From Clostridia bacterium (GTDB taxonomy: Bacteria > Bacillota > Clostridia > Oscillospirales > Acutalibacteraceae), in NCBI GenBank assembly GCA_017381395.1, contig JAFOCH010000103.1, positions 1-6,015 on the forward strand: a stretch of DNA of 6,015 nucleotides, written 5' to 3'. Each line of letters opens with the position of its first letter. The stretch's first letter is position 1. This document shows, piece after piece, positions 1-6,015 of this stretch. Made by a program: the position numbers and the translations under genes. Under the pieces are notes generated by a model, which made no database searches, had not been told where the DNA came from, and worked only from the letters and a program-made list of their open reading frames with translations.

Positions 1-1
1 C

Positions 2-757
2 GGCGAAAAATATGATGAATATTATTACGAATCGGCCACATGGTATATCTATGGCGGTCATCGACTCTGGCTCACACCAGAAAGTTCGCCCGAAACATAT
101 TACCCCGACAACGACGAGGTAAAATACGAAATCACCGATAATGGTGCCATTTTTACCCCGAATGAGCAGATTGGAAACAAGGTTCAGCTTCAAATCGAAG
201 TTCAGATGGTCGACAATGCCCCTGATATGAAGGTCATTCACAGGGTTAAGAATACAAACAACGTTAATCGTCAGTGCTCACTTTGGGGTATTTCGGTGCT
301 TAATAGCGGTGGTATGGAAATTATTCCCCAGAATACACACGATACCGGCCTTTTAGCCAACAGAATCATTTCACTTTGGCCCTATTCAAACGTAACCGAC
401 GACCGATTCTATTTCGGTCACGAATACATTACAGTACGTCAGGATAAAAATGCCAACGGTCCCTTTAAGCTCGGCACAGATAATCAAAACGGATTTGCCG
501 CTTATATTCTCGGCGACGACGTTTTTGTCTGCCGATTCGATTACAAGGACGGCGTTACCTATCCCGACAACAACGTAAACTTTGAAACATACACAGACAA
601 AAATATTCTCGAGCTCGAAAGCTTAAGTCAGATTTATGACTTGGCACCCGGCGAATCGGCCGAAAGCATCGAAAATTGGTCGCTTTATAAAGCAAACGGC
701 ACACCCGATTCAAGAGATGAAACGGCGATAAAAGAGTTTTTAAATAATTTGAAATAA
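2..757 (+). CDS. DUF4380-like protein, galactose-mutarotase fold (5' end missing)
   Basis: The reading frame is open from the window edge, so the true start lies outside; 251 residues are visible. Near the visible N-terminus (nt 53-70) is GGHRLW, closely followed by a Pro-Glu and a YYPDN segment. Further on come HRVKN, a GGMEIIPQ strand, SLWPYS, and a late block with VTYPDNNVNFETYT and ILELESL, ending in APGESAESIENWSLY. From memory, this order (GGHRLW..PE, SLWPY, a YPD..NFET motif, then LE.L...LAPG) is that of the DUF4380 family, beta-sandwich proteins related to aldose 1-epimerases and carbohydrate-binding folds. The family has no firmly assigned reaction, so I assign none. No signal peptide can be judged because the N-terminus is absent; probably a few dozen residues are missing. 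The visible part has no membrane segment. The stop is 14 bases before glyA on the same strand, so co-transcription is possible but there is no obvious functional link. Confidence 0.75.
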   Translation, partial: GEKYDEYYYESATWYIYGGHRLWLTPESSPETYYPDNDEVKYEITDNGAIFTPNEQIGNKVQLQIEVQMVDNAPDMKVIHRVKNTNNVNRQCSLWGISVLNSGGMEIIPQNTHDTGLLANRIISLWPYSNVTDDRFYFGHEYITVRQDKNANGPFKLGTDNQNGFAAYILGDDVFVCRFDYKDGVTYPDNNVNFETYTDKNILELESLSQIYDLAPGESAESIENWSLYKANGTPDSRDETAIKEFLNNLK

Positions 758-763
758 AGGGAG
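756..763 (+). promoter_or_regulatory. Ribosome binding site of glyA
   Basis: The purine-rich AAAGGGAG begins within the stop codon of the upstream gene and ends 8 bases before the ATG at 772. It supports that start. It also suggests that glyA can be translated from a transcript coming through the upstream gene. Confidence 0.75.
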
Positions 764-771
764 AAAGAAAA

Positions 772-2022
772 ATGTATCAGGATTACTTAGACACAATCAG
801 CTTTGTCAAAAACTATGACAACGAAGTAGCTGACGCAATGGATCTCGAACTCAAACGTCAGCAGGCAAATATTGAGCTTATCGCATCGGAAAACTTTGTT
901 TCTCCTGCCGTTATGGCTGCTATGGGCTCGGTTCTGACAAACAAGTATGCCGAAGGGTATCCCTCAAAGCGTTACTACGGCGGATGCCAGTGCGTTGACA
1001 TTGTTGAGGATATTGCTCGCGATAGAGCTAAAAAGCTCTTTGGCGCAGAACACGCTAACGTTCAGCCGCACTCGGGTGCTCAGGCAAACCTTGCCGTTTA
1101 CTTTGCACTCGTTGAGAATGGCGACACCGTTATGGGTATGAACCTCGCTCACGGCGGACATTTGACGCACGGTTCACCTGTTAACGCATCGGGTAAGAAT
1201 TACAACTTTGTTCCCTACGGCGTAAATGATGAGGGATATATTGATTATGACGAAATGAGAAGAATTGCTGTTGAATGCAAGCCGAAGCTCATCGTTTCGG
1301 GTGCTTCTGCATATCCGCGCGAAATCCGCTTTGACATCATTCGCGACATCTGTGACGAGGTTGGCGCAATCATGATGGTTGACATGGCTCACATCGCAGG
1401 TCTCGTTGCCGCAGGTCTCCACATCAATCCCGTTCAGTACGCCGACGTTGTTACAACTACTACACATAAGACACTTCGCGGTCCCCGTGGCGGTATGATC
1501 CTCTGCAAAGAAAAGTATGCAAAGGCAATCGACAAGGCTATTTTCCCGGGAATGCAGGGCGGTCCTTTGATGCACGTTATCGCTGCAAAGGCAGTTTCAT
1601 TCGGCGAGGCACTTACCGACGAATTCAAGGCTTATCAGAAGCGCATTATCGACAACTCGCAGGCGCTTGCCGCTTCGTTAAAGGCACATAACATCAACAT
1701 CGTTTCGGGCGGTACCGATAATCACCTCATTCTCCTAGACCTTCGCGGCACAGGCGTTACAGGTAAGGAACTTGAACACCGTCTGGACGCTGTGAACATC
1801 ACAACAAACAAAAATGCAATTCCCAACGACCCCGAAAGTCCCTTTATCACTAGTGGTATCCGCGTAGGTACTCCTGCCGCTACTTCGAGAGGTCTCGGCG
1901 TTGACGATTTCACAAAGATTGGTGAGCTTATTGCTCTTGCTATCTCTGACTTTGATAACAAGCAGGATTACATTAAGCAGAGCGTTGCCGAAATTTGCGC
2001 AAAGTATCCCCTTTATAAATAA
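772..2022 (+). CDS. glyA: Serine hydroxymethyltransferase
   Basis: This cytosolic PLP enzyme converts L-serine and tetrahydrofolate to glycine and 5,10-methylenetetrahydrofolate, the main source of one-carbon units for purine, thymidylate and methionine synthesis. At 416 residues it has the usual bacterial length. Family landmarks are all present: ELIASENFVSPAV at 35-47, YAEGYPSKRYYGG at 59-71, QPHSGAQAN at 98-106, the LAHGGHLTHG loop with His130 (ring stacking on PLP), DMAHIAG with Asp204 and His207, the TTTTHKTLRGPRGG signature with the Schiff-base Lys233, and SGIRVGTPA with Arg364 for the substrate carboxylate. The ATG at 772 is preceded by a good SD, and the protein starts where the family normally does. 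A strong terminator follows the stop. It is either the last gene of an operon with the DUF4380-like gene or has its own promoter inside that gene; I could not identify one. It is intact and predicted active. Confidence 0.98.
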   Translation: MYQDYLDTISFVKNYDNEVADAMDLELKRQQANIELIASENFVSPAVMAAMGSVLTNKYAEGYPSKRYYGGCQCVDIVEDIARDRAKKLFGAEHANVQPHSGAQANLAVYFALVENGDTVMGMNLAHGGHLTHGSPVNASGKNYNFVPYGVNDEGYIDYDEMRRIAVECKPKLIVSGASAYPREIRFDIIRDICDEVGAIMMVDMAHIAGLVAAGLHINPVQYADVVTTTTHKTLRGPRGGMILCKEKYAKAIDKAIFPGMQGGPLMHVIAAKAVSFGEALTDEFKAYQKRIIDNSQALAASLKAHNINIVSGGTDNHLILLDLRGTGVTGKELEHRLDAVNITTNKNAIPNDPESPFITSGIRVGTPAATSRGLGVDDFTKIGELIALAISDFDNKQDYIKQSVAEICAKYPLYK

Positions 2023-2036
2023 TTAGATTTTGATAT

Positions 2037-2072
2037 TAAAAAAGCATTGACCGATTGGTCAATGCTTTTTTA
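2037..2072. terminator. Bidirectional rho-independent terminator between convergent genes
   Basis: A perfect inverted repeat of 16 bp (2037-2052 pairing with 2057-2072) closes a GATT loop. The central GC-containing stem is GCATTGACC/GGTCAATGC, flanked by an A-run on the left and a T-run on the right. It therefore gives a hairpin followed by about six U residues in either direction: for glyA, which stops at 2022, and for the minus-strand fusion gene, which stops at 2074 almost touching the hairpin. It fills most of the 51-bp gap. Confidence 0.9.
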
Positions 2073-2073
2073 T

Positions 2074-4593
2074 TTATGCGGTTTCGATTGAATTTGCCTT
2101 TTGGAGTCCGAGCTTTTTAATAGCGTCCTCGCGCATCTTGTACTTTAAGATTTTACCCGCAACGTTCATAGGGAATTCGGTTACAAAGTCGATGTAACGC
2201 GGCACCTTATGACGAGCCATATGGGCGTTGATATATTCCTTCATTTCGGGTTCGGTCATTTCCTCGCCGTCCTTTAAGATAATGCAGGCCATAATTTCTT
2301 CGCCATACTGTTCGTCGGGGACACCGATTACCTGAACGTCCTTTACCTTCGGATGAGTATAGATAAATTCCTCAATTTCCTTCGGATAAATGTTTTCACC
2401 GCCGCGGATAATCATATCCTTGAGTCGACCTGTGATACGATAGTTGCCCTCGGCTGTGCGACATGCAAGGTCGCCCGTATGCAACCAGCCGTCCTTATCG
2501 ATAGCGGCGGCGGTAGCTCGGGGCATTTTATAATATCCCTTCATTATATTGTACCCGCGGGCAACAAATTCGCCCGTTACCTCGTCGGGACAATCCTCGC
2601 CCGTTTCAGGATTGATGATTTTACATTCGATTTCGGGAAGGGCTCTGCCTACCGTTCCGACGCGCACCTCGATAGAGTCATCGGTCGAACTCATTGTGCA
2701 ACCGGGTGACGCTTCGGTCTGGCCGTAAACGATGGTGATTTCCTTCATATTCATCTTATCAATTACGTCGCGCATAACCGAGATGGGACAGGGGCTTCCC
2801 GCCATAATTCCGGTACGCATATATGAGAAGTCAGTCTTTGCAAAGTCCTCGTGCTCAAGCATTGCGATAAACATGGTAGGAACACCGTGGAATGCGGTTA
2901 TCCTCTCGTCATTGATGCAGGCAAGTGCCGGCTTTGGCGCATAGTAGGGCAACGGAAGTAAGGTAACGCCGTGAGTCATTGACGCGGTCATAGCGAGTAC
3001 CATTCCGAAGCAGTGGAACATCGGCACCTGAATCATCATACGGTCGGCTGTCGAAAGGTCCATACGGTCGCCGATACACTTTCCGTTATTGACAACATTG
3101 TAATGGGTAAGCATAACTCCCTTCGGGAAGCCGGTTGTACCCGAGGTGTACTGCATATTGCAAACGTCGTCCTTATCAACGGCGGCGGCACGGCGGTAAA
3201 CCTCCTCAACCGGTACCATATCGGCACGTTCGATCGCTTCCTCCCAGGTAATGCAACCCTTTTGCTTAAAGCCAACTGTGATTACGTTGCGCAAGAAAGG
3301 CAAGCGGCGGCTATGAAGCGGCTGACCTGACTCGGTATTTTCGAGTTCGGGACAAAGCTCGGCGATAGTTGCGGCATAGTTTGAATCGCGGAAACCGTCA
3401 ACCAAAATGAGCGTATGTGTATCCGACTGTTTGAGCAGATACTCTGCCTCGTGAATCTTATACGCGGTGTTCATCGATACCAATACAGCGCCAATCTTTG
3501 TCACTGCCCAGAAGGCAATGTACCACTGGGGTACGTTTGTAGCCCAAACGGCTACGTGGTGACCCGGTTTTACACCGAGTGAAATGAGTGAACGTGCAAA
3601 GGTATCGACGTCCTTACGGAATTCGTAATATGTGCGGGTATAATCGAGGGTTGTGTACTTAAACGCAAGTCGGTCGGGAAACTCCTCAACCATACGGTCG
3701 AGAACCTCAGAGAAAGTACAATCAATGAGCAAATCCTTTTTCCACACGTATTTTCCTGTGTGTGCGTTATTGTAATACAAGCTGTTGTCCGACTTTGACG
3801 TGTCGGAGAACTGGCTCATATAGTTTTCAAACTGGGAGAGGACAATCTCTAAATCGTCGAGTTCCTTGCACCAATCGGGTGTCCATTCGAGCGAAATAAA
3901 TCCGTCGTAATTGACCGAGCGGAGAGCCAAAATCATCTCGTTTACGGGCAATTCACCCTCGCCCATCAGACAAAACTCGGTTCCGTTAGCGGTACGGACG
4001 GCATCCTTGATATGAATGTGCTTAACGTATGCACCGAGATTTTCTATCGTCTTTTCGGGTGCTTCGTTGGCAATAAAATAGGGTGAATACATATCCCAAA
4101 GTGCCGCTACTCTATCACAAGCAAAACGCTCGAGCAAATCACGCAGCTTTGCCGTGTCGCAGAAAAGTCCGCTTGTTTCGAAAAGGAGGGTGATTCCCTC
4201 TTTTTCAGCAGTAGGCAGAATTTCGGCGCAGAATGCTTCGACCGTTTCCATATCGTCGGCATCGTGCTCGGATGCGTGAATGCGGATATTCGGAATATGC
4301 AAATTCTTTGCTATGCGGATACATTCGGTGATTTCGGCAATCGCCTCGTCGTGAGTGGACTTATCCGCAGGATCGCAAATACTATCAATACAAGGGATTG
4401 TCAGCTTCATTTCGTACAGCTTACGCAGGGTCGACGAAGCCGAATAATCCTGAAACACGCTCTCCTTATCGGTAAAGAGGCGGTTATTTATATTATGAAG
4501 TTCGATGCCGGAAAATCTGAGCTCCTTTGCCATCTGGCAAAATTCGTCAAAGCTTCTTCCGTGCCATCCCTTTGTTGAAAAAGAAAGTTTCAT
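2074..4593 (-). CDS. Fusion: sugar-phosphate isomerase-type TIM barrel + AMP-forming acyl-CoA synthetase
   Basis: This 839-residue protein carries two enzymes. Residues 1 to about 255 form a xylose-isomerase-like/AP-endonuclease-2 TIM barrel (sugar phosphate isomerase/epimerase superfamily). GIELHN at 29-34, IRIHAS at 103-108, Glu139, Asp167, HIHIKD at 192-197 and Glu236 (ISLEW) include the expected Glu/Asp/His/Glu metal ligands. A linker of about 30 residues, rich in Ser, Asp and Asn, follows. Residues 285-839 form a complete acyl-adenylate-forming enzyme: YTSGTTGFPKG at 482-492, PMFHCFG at 524-530, YGQTEAS at 623-629, GWLHTGD at 702-708, RLKDMIIRGGENIYP at 723-737 and catalytic Lys814 in VAGKILK. 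It most resembles medium/long-chain fatty-acyl-CoA synthetases of the ACSF2/YngI type. It should activate a carboxylate with ATP and CoA; the substrate is unknown. There is no signal peptide or membrane segment, so it is likely cytosolic. I chose the ATG at 4593 over an upstream TTG (4614) because GAGGAG sits 7 bases before it and the barrel normally begins at MKLSFST. The start is one base after the upstream stop. Confidence 0.92.
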   Translation of the reverse strand: MKLSFSTKGWHGRSFDEFCQMAKELRFSGIELHNINNRLFTDKESVFQDYSASSTLRKLYEMKLTIPCIDSICDPADKSTHDEAIAEITECIRIAKNLHIPNIRIHASEHDADDMETVEAFCAEILPTAEKEGITLLFETSGLFCDTAKLRDLLERFACDRVAALWDMYSPYFIANEAPEKTIENLGAYVKHIHIKDAVRTANGTEFCLMGEGELPVNEMILALRSVNYDGFISLEWTPDWCKELDDLEIVLSQFENYMSQFSDTSKSDNSLYYNNAHTGKYVWKKDLLIDCTFSEVLDRMVEEFPDRLAFKYTTLDYTRTYYEFRKDVDTFARSLISLGVKPGHHVAVWATNVPQWYIAFWAVTKIGAVLVSMNTAYKIHEAEYLLKQSDTHTLILVDGFRDSNYAATIAELCPELENTESGQPLHSRRLPFLRNVITVGFKQKGCITWEEAIERADMVPVEEVYRRAAAVDKDDVCNMQYTSGTTGFPKGVMLTHYNVVNNGKCIGDRMDLSTADRMMIQVPMFHCFGMVLAMTASMTHGVTLLPLPYYAPKPALACINDERITAFHGVPTMFIAMLEHEDFAKTDFSYMRTGIMAGSPCPISVMRDVIDKMNMKEITIVYGQTEASPGCTMSSTDDSIEVRVGTVGRALPEIECKIINPETGEDCPDEVTGEFVARGYNIMKGYYKMPRATAAAIDKDGWLHTGDLACRTAEGNYRITGRLKDMIIRGGENIYPKEIEEFIYTHPKVKDVQVIGVPDEQYGEEIMACIILKDGEEMTEPEMKEYINAHMARHKVPRYIDFVTEFPMNVAGKILKYKMREDAIKKLGLQKANSIETA

Positions 4594-4594
4594 A

Positions 4595-5992
4595 TTAGCA
4601 CTCCTCGTGAACAATCTTGTTAACTGCGTTGATGTACGCCTTTATCGATGAACCGATAATGTCGGTGGAAATTCCGTTGCCTGAAAAGAGCTTTCCATTG
4701 TGACGAAGGCGGACAATAGCCGAGCCGACGGCCTCTCTGCCCTCGGTGACCGACTGAATCTGGAAATCGTCAAGCTCGAAATGGCAACCGATAATCTGTT
4801 CAATCGCCTTGAAGGAAGCGTCAACGGGGCCGTCACCCATACTGATTGCGGAAATTTCTTCGCCGCCCTTTTCGAGTGTGATTTGAGCCGAAGCCGAAAC
4901 GATATTTCCGGTATTGATAACGTAGCTGACCACCTTATATGTGGGCGGTACTTGAAGTGCGGTGCTTGCGACGATGGCGTCAAGTTCCTTCGAGCCGACC
5001 TTTTTTCTTTCGGCAAGGCGCTTAAACTCGTCATAAACCTTGACATAATCTTCTTCCGACAGGTCGTATCCGAGCTTTTTAACAGCGGCGGATACAGTTT
5101 CGAGCGAATCGTCAGAAGCAAGCATCGGCTGGTCGGAATCTGCAAAATCGGCAACGGCATTTTCGATATCGCTATTCATCTTTGTTCCGCAAATCCACTC
5201 AATCTGCTTCAAAATGCGGTAAAGCTCATTATAATTAAGATTCGATGCAACGCCGATTCTGTCGCCGCTATTATTGATTATGTTAGCAAGAACGTTGAGC
5301 TTGGGCAAATCGTCTCTTGCTGCACAGCACTTAATTTCATCGACGCCCACCTTTATCGCCATAATGGCGGATGCGGTAGCCATCGAGTTTCTATTGCGGC
5401 AGAGAATACCGAAATTAACGTCATTAAGGGCAGGAATTCTATCCTTTACGTCGGAAATAAACGCTGCAAATTCGTCGGGCAGCATAACGTCCTCGTCGTC
5501 GCAAAGTGTAATCGTCTTTATTCCCGAGTCAATTGCCAAGGTGACAATCTGCTTCAAAAAGTCCGGTTCTGCACGTGAAGCGTCGGCGGCAAAAAATTCA
5601 ACATCGCTTGACTTTTCGGTAGCGGCGGTGAAAAGCTGCTTTGCAAGTTCGAGCATTTTTGCCGGTTTTTTGTGGCAAGTGTATTCCATCTGGACGGGAG
5701 ATACGGGCAAATTAACCTTTAATCTGGCGCTTTTTGCTCCTGAAACTGCCGCTGCGGCAACTGCTACACCTTCGACAGTTCTGCCTGTCGAAACGCTGAT
5801 TGTACTATTTTTCGCAAAGGCGCAAATTGTCCTGATAAGTAATGAATCGGTTGTAACATTTACAATCTCGGGCATATCGATGACGTCAACCTTTAGGTTG
5901 TCTAGCTGACGGGCAATTTCAATTTTTTCCTTAAATGATAGGGTTGCTGCGCCCATTTCGAGAGTCATATCGGTTACTTTAATCTGTTTCAT
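4595..5992 (-). CDS. 2-isopropylmalate synthase homologue lacking catalytic residues, with intact regulatory domain
   Basis: This 465-residue protein is homologous to alpha-isopropylmalate/homocitrate synthases along its length. Residues 1 to about 265 form the HMGL-like TIM barrel: IKVTDMTLEMG at the first strand, FKEKIEIARQLDNLKVDVID at 20-39, a segment around 94-105 matching the SPIHMKYK region, and VEFFAADASRAEPDF at 131-145. Residues 300-342 resemble the LeuA linker (LGYDLSEEDY, then FKRLAERKK). Residues 351-460 form a well-kept LeuA dimer/regulatory domain with GDGPVDA at 386-392, VTEGREA at 415-421 and GNGISTDII at 438-446. The active site is not kept. The family's Arg-Asp of the RDG motif is Glu12-Met13, the metal-binding HxH is Leu197-Cys-Arg199, and the His-containing SGIH subdomain is missing. 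It is unlikely to catalyse the Claisen condensation, so leuA would be a misleading symbol. The unbroken frame, good SD and conserved C-domain argue against simple decay. A regulatory subunit or a different reaction are both possible. It is the first gene of a coupled pair with the TIM-barrel/acyl-CoA synthetase fusion. Confidence 0.88.
   Translation of the reverse strand: MKQIKVTDMTLEMGAATLSFKEKIEIARQLDNLKVDVIDMPEIVNVTTDSLLIRTICAFAKNSTISVSTGRTVEGVAVAAAAVSGAKSARLKVNLPVSPVQMEYTCHKKPAKMLELAKQLFTAATEKSSDVEFFAADASRAEPDFLKQIVTLAIDSGIKTITLCDDEDVMLPDEFAAFISDVKDRIPALNDVNFGILCRNRNSMATASAIMAIKVGVDEIKCCAARDDLPKLNVLANIINNSGDRIGVASNLNYNELYRILKQIEWICGTKMNSDIENAVADFADSDQPMLASDDSLETVSAAVKKLGYDLSEEDYVKVYDEFKRLAERKKVGSKELDAIVASTALQVPPTYKVVSYVINTGNIVSASAQITLEKGGEEISAISMGDGPVDASFKAIEQIIGCHFELDDFQIQSVTEGREAVGSAIVRLRHNGKLFSGNGISTDIIGSSIKAYINAVNKIVHEEC
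4601..4606 (-). promoter_or_regulatory. Ribosome binding site deciding the start of the fusion gene
   Basis: GAGGAG on the minus strand lies 7 bases before the ATG at 4593. It is also the codon pair Glu-Glu near the end of the upstream gene (HEEC-stop). The TTG at 4614 would lie upstream of this SD, so it is not the start. An SD inside the upstream coding end, with a one-base gap between stop and start, is the typical layout of translational coupling. Confidence 0.85.
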
Positions 5993-6000
5993 TTCATCAC

Positions 6001-6008
6001 TTTCCTTC
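6001..6008 (-). promoter_or_regulatory. Ribosome binding site of the isopropylmalate synthase-like gene
   Basis: On the minus strand GAAGGAAA precedes the ATG at 5992, with the AGGA core about 10 bases upstream. Spacing is slightly long but acceptable, and the resulting N-terminus (MKQIKVTDMT) matches the first barrel strand of the family. Only 23 bases of upstream sequence are in the window, so no promoter or operator can be judged. Confidence 0.65.
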
Positions 6009-6015
6009 GATAGCA

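Noticed and set aside
602..626. Cluster of short palindromes (CTCGAG, GAGCTC, AAGCTT) in the DUF4380-like gene
   Set aside because: These are six-base palindromes inside coding sequence with no longer symmetry, most simply chance.
1174..1575. Minus-strand open frame inside glyA
   Set aside because: It is antisense to a highly conserved enzyme and has no homology I can recognise.
3724..3822. Splitting the fusion into two genes at the linker
   Set aside because: The frame is continuous and Met259 near the junction has no SD in front of it, so there is no support for an internal start.
4700..5578. Long open frame (292 codons) on the + strand opposite the LeuA-like gene
   Set aside because: It is fully antisense to a gene with clear family homology. 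It shows no recognisable domain and is explained by codon bias of the real frame.
5274..5909. Second long + strand open frame (211 codons) in the same area
   Set aside because: It also lies opposite the LeuA-like gene and overlaps the other antisense frame. Its low-complexity Ala/Ser composition is typical of a shadow frame.
4595..5992. Calling this gene a functional leuA
   Set aside because: The fold and regulatory domain match, but the RD pair, the HxH and the SGIH subdomain are all absent, so the usual activity is not supported.
4595..5992. Calling this gene a pseudogene
   Set aside because: The frame is uninterrupted, an SD is present, the C-terminal domain is well conserved and the next gene is coupled to it. 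This fits a retained, repurposed protein better.

Overview
The window looks like chromosomal DNA from a Gram-positive anaerobe of the Clostridia, plausibly a gut Oscillospiraceae/Ruminococcaceae-type bacterium. This rests on the style of the serine hydroxymethyltransferase, purine-rich Shine-Dalgarno sites, a moderate GC content by eye, and tight gene packing. The species assignment is inference. Nothing mobile, no structural RNA and no CRISPR array is visible. The window is almost fully coding.

Left part, + strand: the 3' portion of a DUF4380-like (galactose-mutarotase-fold) protein runs in from the left edge and stops at 757. After 14 bases comes a complete, canonical glyA (772-2022), the PLP enzyme that interconverts serine and glycine and feeds one-carbon units to folate. 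The two may be co-transcribed.

Middle: a 51-bp gap between convergent genes (2023-2073) holds one near-perfect hairpin with a U-tract on both strands. It is a shared bidirectional terminator.

Right part, - strand: a two-gene unit is read right to left. The first gene (5992-4595) is homologous to 2-isopropylmalate synthase along its length. It has lost the catalytic Arg, all three metal ligands and the His-containing subdomain, yet keeps a well-conserved C-terminal leucine-type regulatory domain. It is therefore probably a pseudoenzyme or a repurposed protein. One base after its stop begins the second gene (4593-2074). It encodes an 839-residue fusion of a sugar-phosphate isomerase/epimerase-type TIM barrel to a complete AMP-forming acyl-CoA synthetase. 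The SD of the second gene lies inside the last codons of the first, so the two are probably translationally coupled.

The most interesting content is this minus-strand pair: an apparently inactive acyl-CoA-condensing fold with an intact regulatory domain, coupled to a bifunctional carbohydrate-type/acyl-activating protein. Its substrates and pathway cannot be read from sequence alone. I propose it as a candidate undescribed metabolic or regulatory module, not as a demonstrated system.
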